DNA of 64,000 nt, taken from the NCBI GenBank assembly GCA_964528675.1, contig CAZGTU010000011.1, positions 20,592 through 84,591 of the forward strand, read 5' to 3'. The DNA comes from CAYRTD01 sp964528675 (lineage in GTDB: Bacteria > Bacteroidota > Bacteroidia > Bacteroidales > GCA-2748055). Within the stretch, counting starts at the first letter, position 1. The number at the start of each line of letters is the position of its first letter. The notes beneath the pieces were generated by a model. It saw only the letters and a program-made list of their open reading frames with translations. It searched no databases and was not told where the DNA came from. Below are positions 15,761 through 24,164 of this stretch, one piece after another. The position numbers were made by a program, and so were the translations under genes.

Positions 15761-18172
15761 TCATTGGATTCTGAAGGATGAACTGCCGGTCCCGGCAGTT
15801 CCACTTTTATCCATGCCTTCAACTATGATGGAATAATCACCTTCAAGATCTGATGTGTAAAACTCTATGCTTGATTTGCCATCCGGACCTGTATCAAGAT
15901 AAGGTTCCCAGAGAAGAGTCGTTCTGTCATCTTCAAACATTTCATCCCTGTTTTCGACTTCATATTTGGGGGAATAAAATTCTTTGGGTGTATAATACCC
16001 CAGTATTTTAAAATCCAAAACTCCCTTGAGCATAAATTTACCCCTTTTGGTGAATATGATAATGACACCATTTGCACCCCTTGAACCATAGATAGCAGCA
16101 TCAGGGCCTTTCAGTATTTCTATCCTGTCAATATCATAAGGATTCATATTCAGAGCATGATCTTTGTCTACAGGAACACCATCGACTATAAATAATGGAT
16201 CAGTTCCACCATAAAAACTGTTAATTCCTCTGATCGTAATATTATTGCCATTTACCACAACACCAGGTACCCTTCCCTGGATGATCTGCGCAACATTGGA
16301 ATAATTTTGCATGGATTCATCTACCTCAATAACATCGTTAGGTTCCTGGTGTATTCGATGATACCTGTTGTTTTCTTCGTAAAAAGGATCATTTTCTTTC
16401 TCAATTTCTTCCGGATCTTTTACTGTGACCCATCGGCCTTTTTCTCCCGGCTTTCGCAGGTACTGATCCGTGATATAGTGCATGTCCTCAATGTGCTGTG
16501 GATCTTCTTGATCCAGCACAATTACAAGATTTTTCTTTCCGCTCTTTCTGACAGCTTCCAGCTTAACCCCTATGGTGTCGGCATAACCCAGGTTTTTAAA
16601 GCTGAAATGTCCCTTTGGTCCGGAGCGAGTGGTGAAAACATCATTAAATTGATTCAAAATGGTCAATGTTACCCTGATATCACTAAGGGGAAGCCCAAAA
16701 AACTCCCTGGTGATCTTTCCGTTAATCTCAATACCTTCTTCAACATGATAATCAACCGGTATTCTTTTGTTCATTTGAACACGGCTCCATTCAAATCTTC
16801 TCCAACCCTGGGTCAGTAAAAGATTATCAAGATGAATGGCTTTTAATTCATTGTAATTGTTGAAATAATAATCAGGATTCTCAATATGGCCATTCAAGTC
16901 GGAGGACAAAAGCATTTCGCTCAGAATAGTGTTGTTTCGGGTTATTCTTGAGTTTTTCACTATGGCCAGACTAAAACTTCCCTCAACAGGGTCTCCTACC
17001 TCATCACTGACGATTATTGTCGATTTCATCTTTTCTCTTTTACCTGCAACCGATGCATTGTTCAGAATATCAATATTTAATACCGGTTTATTATAGATGA
17101 AAACGAGCCTCTCACTCACCGGATTTGCAGCGCTGTTGAAAAGTGTGAAATGGGCTATGCCGTTGGGAAATTGATCTTTCGAAACAGAGACCCTTGTTTT
17201 ATTAATCAGGTCAAGTTCGGAAGTGAATCTGGCATTTCCGCGGGTATGAGCAATTAGATGATAATTTGTATTTGGCGGATAATTTCCCGGTTCCAGATTT
17301 GAATTCAATTGAATTTTAATGCTGTCGCCCAACATGTGATCAATATGCAGATTTACTCCCATATCAATGGCTTTGGGAAGACCGAATTTCTGGTCTTTAC
17401 CATTTGGAAAAACTGCATTGACAAAATATTTCTCGCCTGGATCCGGGGTGAATCTAAAGGTCCCCATACCCAGGTGCTCACTTTGAATGTTCAAAATAAC
17501 ATTTCCTTTTTTATCGACAAGATTTCCCTGGAAGTCCACTCCCATCCCAAGGCCATTTAAAGCCTTATATCCCACGATATTCTCGACTCCTGAAAGCAAA
17601 CTTCCTCCTTCCGGATGGAAAGTTATGTCAAATCGATCTTCTTTACGGGAAGTCTGGCGGTAAGATTTTTTAATACTTCTTACTTCATTTTTGGTGGCAT
17701 ATGTGGTAAAATACGGATTCCGGACATAGATATCTTTGGAAAACAGAAAATCATTTCCTGCATTTTTCATCCAGTTGGTATAAGCTCTGAGTTTATAACG
17801 GCCTTCAGGTACTGTATCCTGAAGAGAAAAATCTCCTCGCGCTGTACCATTTGAAAGGCGCAAAAGCCGGTTTTGAACAACTTTTCCGGAGGGATTGATG
17901 AGATCAACATAAAGATTGGTGCTCATGTTATCTGGCTGATGGCTTGTTGCGTCCACAACATAAGCTTTATACCAGATTCGTTCATCTACATTGTAAAAAC
18001 TTTTGTCGGTATGCAGATAGGCTTTTTGCTGAGGATACCATTCATAATAATTTTGAAGCTTATTCAAAAGACTCCGCAATAAGTTACTTTCCGGATCTGT
18101 ATCTGCTCTGAATGAAGTAAGCAGAAAAGCCGGAAAAAGTATCAACAAAATATGTAAAATTCTTTTATTCAT
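15761..18172 (-). CDS. MG2-like/TonB-plug domain protein without a beta-barrel
   Basis: An 803-residue exported protein. The start is placed at MNKRILHILLILFPAFLL (ATG at 18172), a signal peptide; five extra codons are open upstream. Residues about 50-150 resemble alpha-2-macroglobulin MG2 domains (KAYLHTDKSFYNVDERIWYK). Further beta-sandwich regions follow, and a carboxypeptidase-regulatory-like domain lies near 495-570. A TonB-receptor plug sits at about 615-720, with VAQIIQGRVPGVVV, the ITIRGINSFYGGTDPLFIVDGVPV-type core, and GSRGANGVIIIFTKRG. A last beta domain replaces the 22-strand barrel, so it cannot be a normal transporter. It probably sits in the periplasm or on the outer membrane. 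Function is unknown; similar proteins are widespread in Bacteroidota. Confidence 0.85.
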   Translation of the reverse strand: MNKRILHILLILFPAFLLTSFRADTDPESNLLRSLLNKLQNYYEWYPQQKAYLHTDKSFYNVDERIWYKAYVVDATSHQPDNMSTNLYVDLINPSGKVVQNRLLRLSNGTARGDFSLQDTVPEGRYKLRAYTNWMKNAGNDFLFSKDIYVRNPYFTTYATKNEVRSIKKSYRQTSRKEDRFDITFHPEGGSLLSGVENIVGYKALNGLGMGVDFQGNLVDKKGNVILNIQSEHLGMGTFRFTPDPGEKYFVNAVFPNGKDQKFGLPKAIDMGVNLHIDHMLGDSIKIQLNSNLEPGNYPPNTNYHLIAHTRGNARFTSELDLINKTRVSVSKDQFPNGIAHFTLFNSAANPVSERLVFIYNKPVLNIDILNNASVAGKREKMKSTIIVSDEVGDPVEGSFSLAIVKNSRITRNNTILSEMLLSSDLNGHIENPDYYFNNYNELKAIHLDNLLLTQGWRRFEWSRVQMNKRIPVDYHVEEGIEINGKITREFFGLPLSDIRVTLTILNQFNDVFTTRSGPKGHFSFKNLGYADTIGVKLEAVRKSGKKNLVIVLDQEDPQHIEDMHYITDQYLRKPGEKGRWVTVKDPEEIEKENDPFYEENNRYHRIHQEPNDVIEVDESMQNYSNVAQIIQGRVPGVVVNGNNITIRGINSFYGGTDPLFIVDGVPVDKDHALNMNPYDIDRIEILKGPDAAIYGSRGANGVIIIFTKRGKFMLKGVLDFKILGYYTPKEFYSPKYEVENRDEMFEDDRTTLLWEPYLDTGPDGKSSIEFYTSDLEGDYSIIVEGMDKSGTAGTGSSSFRIQ

Positions 18173-18342
18173 ATGTTTAATTATCATACCTAATAACGCA
18201 CAAAAACCGTTCCGGGATCAGGGCGTAAATATATGATCTACAGAGCCCTTTTATTATTGTAATAAACAAGTGAAAAGGATATGAAGTTCATTCTGTTGGA
18301 TATTATTTCTGTAAATGAAAAGAGAAGCTAAAATATTAATAA

Positions 18343-19659
18343 TCAACCTCCTATCAAAGTAGCAGAAGTACAGTCCTTAATCTTTACCTTCACATAATCG
18401 CCTGGAAGATGATGTTGTTTCGGAAAAACAACAACTTTATTCTGGGAGGTACGGCCAAAAAGTTGCTTTTCTGATTTTTTGGATGTTCCCTCAGCAAGAA
18501 CTTCAAACTCTTTTCCGATATCATTTTTTTTGCTAAGGAGTGAAAGTTCGCTCTGAAGGCTGATGATCTCGTTCAATCTTCTGGTCTTGGTTTCTTCAGG
18601 AATATCATCCTTGAATTTTTTTTCAGCCAATGTTCCCGGTCTTTCAGAGTACTTGAACATATAGGCAAAATCATAAGCGGTTTTTTCCATGAGACCGAGC
18701 GTGAGCTGATGATCTTCTTCTGTTTCCCCTGGAAAACCAGCAATGATATCGGTGGAGACAGAAGCTTCCGGCAGAATATTTCTAATGGCTTCAATTCTTT
18801 CCAGATAATCTTCCCTTGTGTATTTGCGGTTCATCCTTTTGAGTACGGAACTGCTTCCGGATTGTACCGGCAGATGAATGTGTTTGCAAATCCTATGATG
18901 ATCTGCAATAACCTTAAGCAGATCATCCGACATGTCCTTTGGATGAGAAGTGGCAAAACGGATTCTTAAGTCAGGATAATTAAGGGCAATTTTCTCCATC
19001 AAGCCCGGGAAATTCAGTTCCCTGTTGAGATTTGTCAGGAATTTATATGAATTGACATTTTGTCCGAGAAGGGTGATCTCTTTGTAGTTCTTCTCGACAA
19101 GTTCACTGATTTCACTCATTATGGTTTCCGGATCTCGGCTTCTTTCTCTACCCCTGGTATAAGGAACCACGCAATATGAACAATAGTTATTACACCCACG
19201 CATAATCGAAATGAAAGCACTTACATTATTTTCGCCGAGACGAACAGGTTTAATTTCTGCATAGGTTTCTTCAAGAGAAAGCTGTGTATTTATCCCAGGC
19301 TCATTTTTTGAAGCAATGGAGATCAACCGGGGAAGATCCCGATATGAATCCGGACCGGCGATCAGGTTTACTTCAGGAAGTTCATGAAGAATCTCTTCTT
19401 TCATTCTTTCAGCCATACAGCCAATTACTCCGATTATTTTCCGACCGTTGGATTTATTTATACTTCCAAGTGCTTTAATTCTTGATTTGACCTTTACTTC
19501 AGCATTGTCCCTGATAGAGCAGGTGTTTACGAGTATAAGATCAGCTTCAGAAGGAATGGATGTTAGGCTGTAATTTTGTTTCTGCAGGATAGCAGAAACC
19601 ACCTCGCTGTCTGCTACGTTCATCTGACATCCGTAAGTTTCTATATATACTTTTGGCAT
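18343..19659 (-). CDS. miaB: tRNA-2-methylthio-N6-dimethylallyladenosine synthase MiaB
   Basis: A 438-residue radical-SAM methylthiotransferase that modifies i6A37 in tRNA. The N-terminal UPF0004 domain has three cluster cysteines: YGCQMN, NTCSIRD and IGCMAER. The radical-SAM domain has MRGCNNYCSYCVVPYTRGRE (CxxxCxxC) near residue 155. A C-terminal TRAM domain follows (about 370-438). Order and length are standard, and the MPKVYIETYGCQMNVADSE start separates it from RimO and MtaB. It is probably a single transcription unit, with 170 bp to the plug gene downstream and 205 bp to divergent yebC. Confidence 0.96.
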   Translation of the reverse strand: MPKVYIETYGCQMNVADSEVVSAILQKQNYSLTSIPSEADLILVNTCSIRDNAEVKVKSRIKALGSINKSNGRKIIGVIGCMAERMKEEILHELPEVNLIAGPDSYRDLPRLISIASKNEPGINTQLSLEETYAEIKPVRLGENNVSAFISIMRGCNNYCSYCVVPYTRGRERSRDPETIMSEISELVEKNYKEITLLGQNVNSYKFLTNLNRELNFPGLMEKIALNYPDLRIRFATSHPKDMSDDLLKVIADHHRICKHIHLPVQSGSSSVLKRMNRKYTREDYLERIEAIRNILPEASVSTDIIAGFPGETEEDHQLTLGLMEKTAYDFAYMFKYSERPGTLAEKKFKDDIPEETKTRRLNEIISLQSELSLLSKKNDIGKEFEVLAEGTSKKSEKQLFGRTSQNKVVVFPKQHHLPGDYVKVKIKDCTSATLIGG

Positions 19660-19823
19660 TATTTTTCTCTTTGATATTGTTAATCTTAATCAGTCGATTT
19701 CTGGCTGGCAAAGATACCAAATCCACGGTTTATTTTAAACTCCTTAACATTTCAGATATTGCCCGTGTTCTTATTGCCTGACAGAATCTTGTAATAACGG
19801 TATTTTAATTCGGTTTGATTTTA

Positions 19824-19831
19824 TATTTTTG
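19824..19831 (+). promoter_or_regulatory. Candidate -7 promoter element of yebC
   Basis: TATTTTTG matches TAnnTTTG exactly, 33 bp before the yebC ATG. No TTTG lies at the expected distance upstream, so only half of the promoter is supported. Confidence 0.35.
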
Positions 19832-19864
19832 TATGATTAACAGAAAATTTAAAAAAATAAATAT

Positions 19865-20608
19865 ATGTCAGGTCACAGTAAATGGTCCACCATCAAAAGG
19901 AAAAAGGGCGCTGCCGATGCTAAGAAAGGAAAAGTATTCAGCCGGATTGTAAAGGAAATCAATATTGCAGTGAAAGAAGGCGGTCCGGATCCTGAAGCCA
20001 ACCCCCGTTTACGCCTGGCCATTAATAATGCTAAAGGGGTAAACATGCCCAAGGACAATGTTGAACGGGCTATAAACAAAGCCGAAAGTGAAGGTGATAA
20101 TCTTCAGGAAGTGACTTTTGAGGGCTATCTGCCTCATGGAGTGGCTGTGTTTATCGAATGTTTAACCGACAATAATAACCGCACCGTATCCAGTATCCGT
20201 TCAATCTTTAATAAGAGGGGAGGAAACCTTGGTACCAACGGATCATTGAGCTTTCTTTTCGACAGAAAGGGCGTTATTACCGTTCCCAAAGGTGATCTGG
20301 ATCCTGAAGAATTTCAACTGGAGATCATTGATGCCGGTGTCGAAGATTTTCAGATAGAAGATGATGTCTTCGTAATTACCACTGCCATGGAAGATTTTGC
20401 CAGTGTTCAGAAGGCAATTGAAGAGCAGGGTGTGGAAGCAGAAAATGCTGAATTAAGAAGGATTCCTAACGACACCAAAGAGCTGGAAACTTCGGAAGCC
20501 GTTAAGATCCTCAAGATTATTGAAGAATTTGAAGAGGATGATGATGTGCAAAATGTTTTTCATAATCTTGAGGTAACGGATGATGTTGCTGAGGCGATGG
20601 AGGAGTGA
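19865..20608 (+). CDS. yebC: YebC/PmpR family regulatory protein
   Basis: A 247-residue cytoplasmic protein of the YebC/TACO1 family, which includes DNA-binding regulators and, in some bacteria, factors helping ribosomes through difficult sequences. The signature MSGHSKWSTIKRKKGAADAKKGKVFSR is at the start. NPRLRLAINNAKGVNMPKDN and ECLTDNNNRTVSSIRSIFNKRGG follow. The C-terminus is acidic (about 12 residues longer than average). The stop codon TGA is itself part of the first GGAGTGA heptamer of the repeat tract that follows, so the repeat begins exactly at the gene end. Confidence 0.95.
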   Translation: MSGHSKWSTIKRKKGAADAKKGKVFSRIVKEINIAVKEGGPDPEANPRLRLAINNAKGVNMPKDNVERAINKAESEGDNLQEVTFEGYLPHGVAVFIECLTDNNNRTVSSIRSIFNKRGGNLGTNGSLSFLFDRKGVITVPKGDLDPEEFQLEIIDAGVEDFQIEDDVFVITTAMEDFASVQKAIEEQGVEAENAELRRIPNDTKELETSEAVKILKIIEEFEEDDDVQNVFHNLEVTDDVAEAMEE

Positions 20609-20657
20609 GGAGTGAGGAGTGAGGAGGCAGTAGGCAGTAAGCAGGAGGCAGGAGGTA
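20602..20657 (+). repeat. Tandem heptamer tract after yebC (eight units)
   Basis: Units are GGAGTGA three times, GGAGGCA, GTAGGCA, GTAAGCA, GGAGGCA and GGAGGTA, with no gaps. The first unit contains the yebC stop codon. Confidence 0.9.
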
Positions 20658-20908
20658 GTCCCTCAGCGGCCCGCTTGCCATTTGGCGGATCAGCGTTTCG
20701 GTCACCGGTTCCGCCTGGGCGGATCTGGCGATGGCTCGCAGGCAGATAATCAGTTTGATCTATTGGACATTCATATGGAAATGGGAGAGCTAAATCATTT
20801 TTTTCTGCCCTGTGGAACCGCCGCTCACCAACCTCCGCTCGGCAATCATACTTCGACTAACGCTCAGTAACCAATCGCTCCTTGAAATAGGGATTCATTG
20901 AACTTTCA
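20658..20908. other. Noncoding mosaic between two inverted heptamer tracts
   Basis: About 250 bp, GC-rich in parts, with fragments such as CTTCGACTAACGCTCAG that recall dispersed extragenic repeats of Bacteroidota. A 62-codon plus-strand frame crosses it, but its composition is unlike the genes here and it has no recognisable domain. I do not call a gene. Confidence 0.55.
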
Positions 20909-21020
20909 GCCTCCTGCCTCCCGCCTCCTGCCTCCTGCTTCCTGCCTCCTGCCTCCTGCCTCCTGCCTCCTGCCTCCTGCTTACTGCCTCCTGCTTACTG
21001 CCTCCTGCCTCCCGCCTCCC
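20909..21020 (-). repeat. Tandem heptamer tract, 16 units, opposite orientation to the tract at 20602-20657
   Basis: Sixteen ungapped units on the plus strand, mostly GCCTCCT with variants GCCTCCC, GCTTCCT and GCTTACT. The complement is AGGAGGC, the same heptamer (rotated) as in the tract after yebC, so the two tracts form a long imperfect inverted pair. It ends 5 bp before the stop of the next gene. Confidence 0.92.
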
Positions 21021-21025
21021 ATTTA

Positions 21026-21715
21026 CTAACTGCTCCGCCCCTCCTGGTTTACACCAGAAAACAGCAACCTTACCCCGATCACCATAAATGTTATGCTTCC
21101 GGCTACAAGACCAATGTCGGCAAGTATGCTCTCAGGCACTATGCTCGTGAAAACAGGAACGATAATTCCTGTAATGGTACTGACAAATGCTGTGAACATG
21201 GAGAGCCTGCGTGTTCGGAAAGTAAACATTCCCAGGCTCAGGAAGCCTAATCCCAGGAGAGTATAGGCTGCAATAATGTATATTTCTTTTTCCCTTGAAA
21301 GGGTATAAATGCTTATTCTTATAATCTCATTATTAATAAGTTCCAACTGGTCAAAATGCTGGAGAATATCAATAACGCTTATCGCCTTAATTCCTGCCAC
21401 ACAAATCATTGCTGCCGAGAGAATGAGGAAAAATCCGGTAAGCCAGGAAAAAAGCCTGTGAAAAGGATTCATTATGGCAATAAAAGTAGAGGCGGATATC
21501 GTTACTACAAGGGCAGTTACAACCCAGATGATGGCATTCAGACGAAGGATGGAAATATTATCCAGAAGGTATTCCAGATCTTCATTGAGACTTGAGAACA
21601 ATGTGATGTATTCAAATCGGGTCAGGATGGTGAAGATGAGCATAATTCCCGATGAAAGAGCAAATATTCCTGTTATAAGCTCGGTGTTTCTGCTTATTAT
21701 GCGAGGGCTTGTCAT
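21026..21715 (-). CDS. Uncharacterised multi-pass membrane protein
   Basis: A 229-residue hydrophobic protein with about six membrane helices (near 14-33, 60-80, 88-108, 145-163, 172-192 and 198-218). A polar loop separates helices three and four. The N-terminus begins TSPRIISRNTELITGIFAL with no cleavable signal. It resembles DUF4386-like six-helix proteins in layout, but I cannot confirm the family. It is monocistronic, divergent from the SPOR-like gene (68 bp), and its 3' end adjoins the heptamer tract. No function is assigned. Confidence 0.75.
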   Translation of the reverse strand: MTSPRIISRNTELITGIFALSSGIMLIFTILTRFEYITLFSSLNEDLEYLLDNISILRLNAIIWVVTALVVTISASTFIAIMNPFHRLFSWLTGFFLILSAAMICVAGIKAISVIDILQHFDQLELINNEIIRISIYTLSREKEIYIIAAYTLLGLGFLSLGMFTFRTRRLSMFTAFVSTITGIIVPVFTSIVPESILADIGLVAGSITFMVIGVRLLFSGVNQEGRSS

Positions 21716-21783
21716 GGCTGCAAATTAATAATTTTTTATAAAACTCTGTGATATAATTAAAAATGATTAATTTTGAAACGCAA

Positions 21784-22251
21784 ATGAAAATAGTGAATTT
21801 CATACAGCTTATTAGCCTTTTTATCCTTTTTTCCGGCAGTTTTCTCAATGCTCAGGTAAATGAAGATGAGGGAGATATTCTCAGTCGTTTGAAAGGAGGT
21901 AATGATTTCTTTTCTGATTTCAGGGTGGAACTTGACTCCATGATAGAGAATAATTACTATAAACATATTCTTTATAATCAAAAAAATGTCAGGACGATGG
22001 GGTATCGTATCCGGATCTTTTCAGGCTCCGGGAACGCTGCATTTGAGCAGGCGAATGAGACAAGAGCCCAATTTCTTTCAAAATTTGAAGATATTAATGC
22101 ATATATTTCCTATGTGGCTCCGGATTATAAAGTCTATGTAGGAGATTGCAGGACCCGGTCAGAAGTTTTGAAATTATTTGAAAAGATCAAAGAAGATTTC
22201 CCCTATGCTTTTATTGTTGAAAATCCAATTAACGTTCAAGCCGATAATTAA
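21784..22251 (+). CDS. Exported SPOR-like domain protein
   Basis: A 155-residue protein. The start is set at MKIVNFIQLISLFILFSGSFLNAQ (ATG at 21784), a complete signal peptide with cleavage after NAQ or nearby; seven more codons are open upstream. The rest (about 70-150) has the beta-alpha-beta-beta layout of SPOR domains, which bind denuded peptidoglycan: GYRIRIFSGSGNAAFEQANE, then YKVYVGDCRTRSEVLKLFEKIKEDFPYAFIV. A -7 type motif TAATTTTG (21768-21775) stands only 8 bp before the ATG, implying a very short leader if used. It is followed by the PurF-like gene after 11 bp, an unexpected partner. Confidence 0.78.
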   Translation: MKIVNFIQLISLFILFSGSFLNAQVNEDEGDILSRLKGGNDFFSDFRVELDSMIENNYYKHILYNQKNVRTMGYRIRIFSGSGNAAFEQANETRAQFLSKFEDINAYISYVAPDYKVYVGDCRTRSEVLKLFEKIKEDFPYAFIVENPINVQADN

Positions 22252-22262
22252 AGAATCCACGG

Positions 22263-24164
22263 ATGACAGATGACGTAAAGCACAAGTGCGGTATTGCCCT
22301 GGTAAGATTAAAAAAGCCCCTTGAATATTATTATCTTAAGTATGGAAGCTGGAGATACGGTTTGCAAAAACTTTATCTGCTGATGGAGAAGCAGCGAAAC
22401 CGGGGTCAGGATGGAGCCGGAGTGGTGAGCATGAAATATGATATGCCACCCGGTCACAAATATTTTAGCCGCCAGCGTTCAATGAGTTCTTCTGCCATCA
22501 ATGTGGTTTTTGAGAAGATCTATAAACCATTCAAGAAGGAGGAGAAAAAAAATCCGGATCTTATGCAGGATGCTCACTGGGCAAAGTTAAATTTACCCTT
22601 TGTTGCTGAAACTTACCTCGGACATCTGCGCTACGGTACATTCGGGAGTAATAACCTGGGAAATGTCCATCCCGTGATGAGGGAAAATAACTGGAAATCC
22701 AGGAATCTTGTACTGGCAGGCAACTTCAACCTCACCAATGTTGATGAATTATTTGACACACTTGTGAACCTCGGACAGGCTCCAAAAGAATATTCCGATA
22801 CGGTTACCATACTTGAAAAAGTGGGTCACTTCCTGGACAGGGAGAATGAAGCTTTATTCAGGAAATACAAAGATTTAGGCTATCAGAATGTTGAAATATC
22901 CAATTTGATTGCAGAGAATATCGATATTCCTTCAGTATTGCGGGAAGCTTCCAAGCGCTGGGATGGAGGTTTTGTGATTGCGGGAATGATTGGCCATGGC
23001 GATTCTTTTGTTTTGAGAGATCCATGGGGAATACGCCCTTCATATTATTATGATGATGAGGAAGTTTCCATCGTTACTTCTGAACGACCGGTTATTCAGA
23101 CGGCAATGAACGTTACCTACGATAAGGTCAAAGAAATTCCTCCCGGCCATGCTGCCATTATTAAGAAAAACGGAAATTTCTCTGTGGAGGACGTTCTCGA
23201 TCCAAAAGAAAGAAAATCCTGTTCTTTTGAAAGGATATATTTTTCCCGGGGATCCGACATTGACATCTATAATGAGAGAAAGATGCTGGGACGGCTTATC
23301 ATTCCCGATGTACTGAAAGCTTTAAACAATGACCTGAAAAATACGGTTTTTTCTTTTATACCTAATACCGCAGAATCTGCTTTTTACGGTATGATTGAAG
23401 AAATTGAAAATGTGATGATAGAGGCTAAAACCAAAAAAATCCTGCAAAATAAAGATCATCTCAGTAGTGAAGAATTACATCAGATTATAGCCGACCGCCC
23501 CAGGGTCGATAAAGTGGCAATCAAAGACCTTAAGCTCAGGACTTTTATCTCTCAGGATAAAGGACGTGATGATCTTGTAGGCCATGTTTATGATATTACT
23601 TATGGAACAGTAAGAAGGGGCAAGGATAATCTTGTGGTCATCGATGATTCCATTGTTCGCGGCACTACTCTCAAGCAGAGTATTATCCGGATTCTGGACC
23701 GTCTTGGGCCTGTAAAGATTGTGGTAGTTTCTTCTTCTCCGCAAATCCGTTACCCGGATTGTTATGGTATTGATATGGCCAAACTCGGCGATTTTATTGC
23801 ATTCCGGGCTGCTGTTGCTTTGCTGAAAGAAACCGGCAGGGAAAGCATAATCAATGATGTTTATAATAAATGTAAAGCCCAGGAAGATCAACCTAAAGAG
23901 AATTTTGTAAATTATGTGAAAGAGATATACGCTCCCTTTTCTGCTGAAGAGATCTCAGAGAAAATTAGTCGAATTATCACCGGGCCGGAAGTCAATGCCG
24001 AAGTTAAGGTGGTTTATCAGAGTATTGAGAATCTGCATAAAGCCTGTCCTAATGATCAGGGTGATTGGTATTTTACCGGCAATTATCCTACACCCGGCGG
24101 GAATAAGGTCGTATCTACATCATTCATTAACTATATTGAAGGAAAAGACAGTCGTGCCTATTGA
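22263..24164 (+). CDS. Long amidophosphoribosyltransferase-like protein (PurF paralogue)
   Basis: A 633-residue protein, about 150 residues longer than usual PurF. The N-terminal Ntn glutaminase domain would start at Cys9 (HKCGIALVRLKKP) after removal of an eight-residue leader. MEKQRNRGQDGAG and YLGHLRYGTFG are glutaminase motifs. The phosphoribosyltransferase part carries the PRPP loop VVIDDSIVRGTTLKQS near residue 457. The canonical reaction is PRPP plus glutamine to phosphoribosylamine. The C-terminal region reads GDWYFTGNYPT where iron-sulfur PurF enzymes have CxxCFTGxYPT, so the cluster cysteines are absent. Insertions are found around 95-115 and 355-425. Bacteroidota often keep such a long form beside canonical purF; its exact role is uncertain. 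Confidence 0.85.
   Translation: MTDDVKHKCGIALVRLKKPLEYYYLKYGSWRYGLQKLYLLMEKQRNRGQDGAGVVSMKYDMPPGHKYFSRQRSMSSSAINVVFEKIYKPFKKEEKKNPDLMQDAHWAKLNLPFVAETYLGHLRYGTFGSNNLGNVHPVMRENNWKSRNLVLAGNFNLTNVDELFDTLVNLGQAPKEYSDTVTILEKVGHFLDRENEALFRKYKDLGYQNVEISNLIAENIDIPSVLREASKRWDGGFVIAGMIGHGDSFVLRDPWGIRPSYYYDDEEVSIVTSERPVIQTAMNVTYDKVKEIPPGHAAIIKKNGNFSVEDVLDPKERKSCSFERIYFSRGSDIDIYNERKMLGRLIIPDVLKALNNDLKNTVFSFIPNTAESAFYGMIEEIENVMIEAKTKKILQNKDHLSSEELHQIIADRPRVDKVAIKDLKLRTFISQDKGRDDLVGHVYDITYGTVRRGKDNLVVIDDSIVRGTTLKQSIIRILDRLGPVKIVVVSSSPQIRYPDCYGIDMAKLGDFIAFRAAVALLKETGRESIINDVYNKCKAQEDQPKENFVNYVKEIYAPFSAEEISEKISRIITGPEVNAEVKVVYQSIENLHKACPNDQGDWYFTGNYPTPGGNKVVSTSFINYIEGKDSRAY

Noticed and set aside
20682..20870. 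Small plus-strand gene in the mosaic after yebC
   Set aside because: The frame has no recognisable domain, biased composition and no start context; it lies in repeat-like DNA between two heptamer tracts.
20602..21020. CRISPR array
   Set aside because: Units are 7 bp and contiguous, with no unique spacers and no cas genes nearby.
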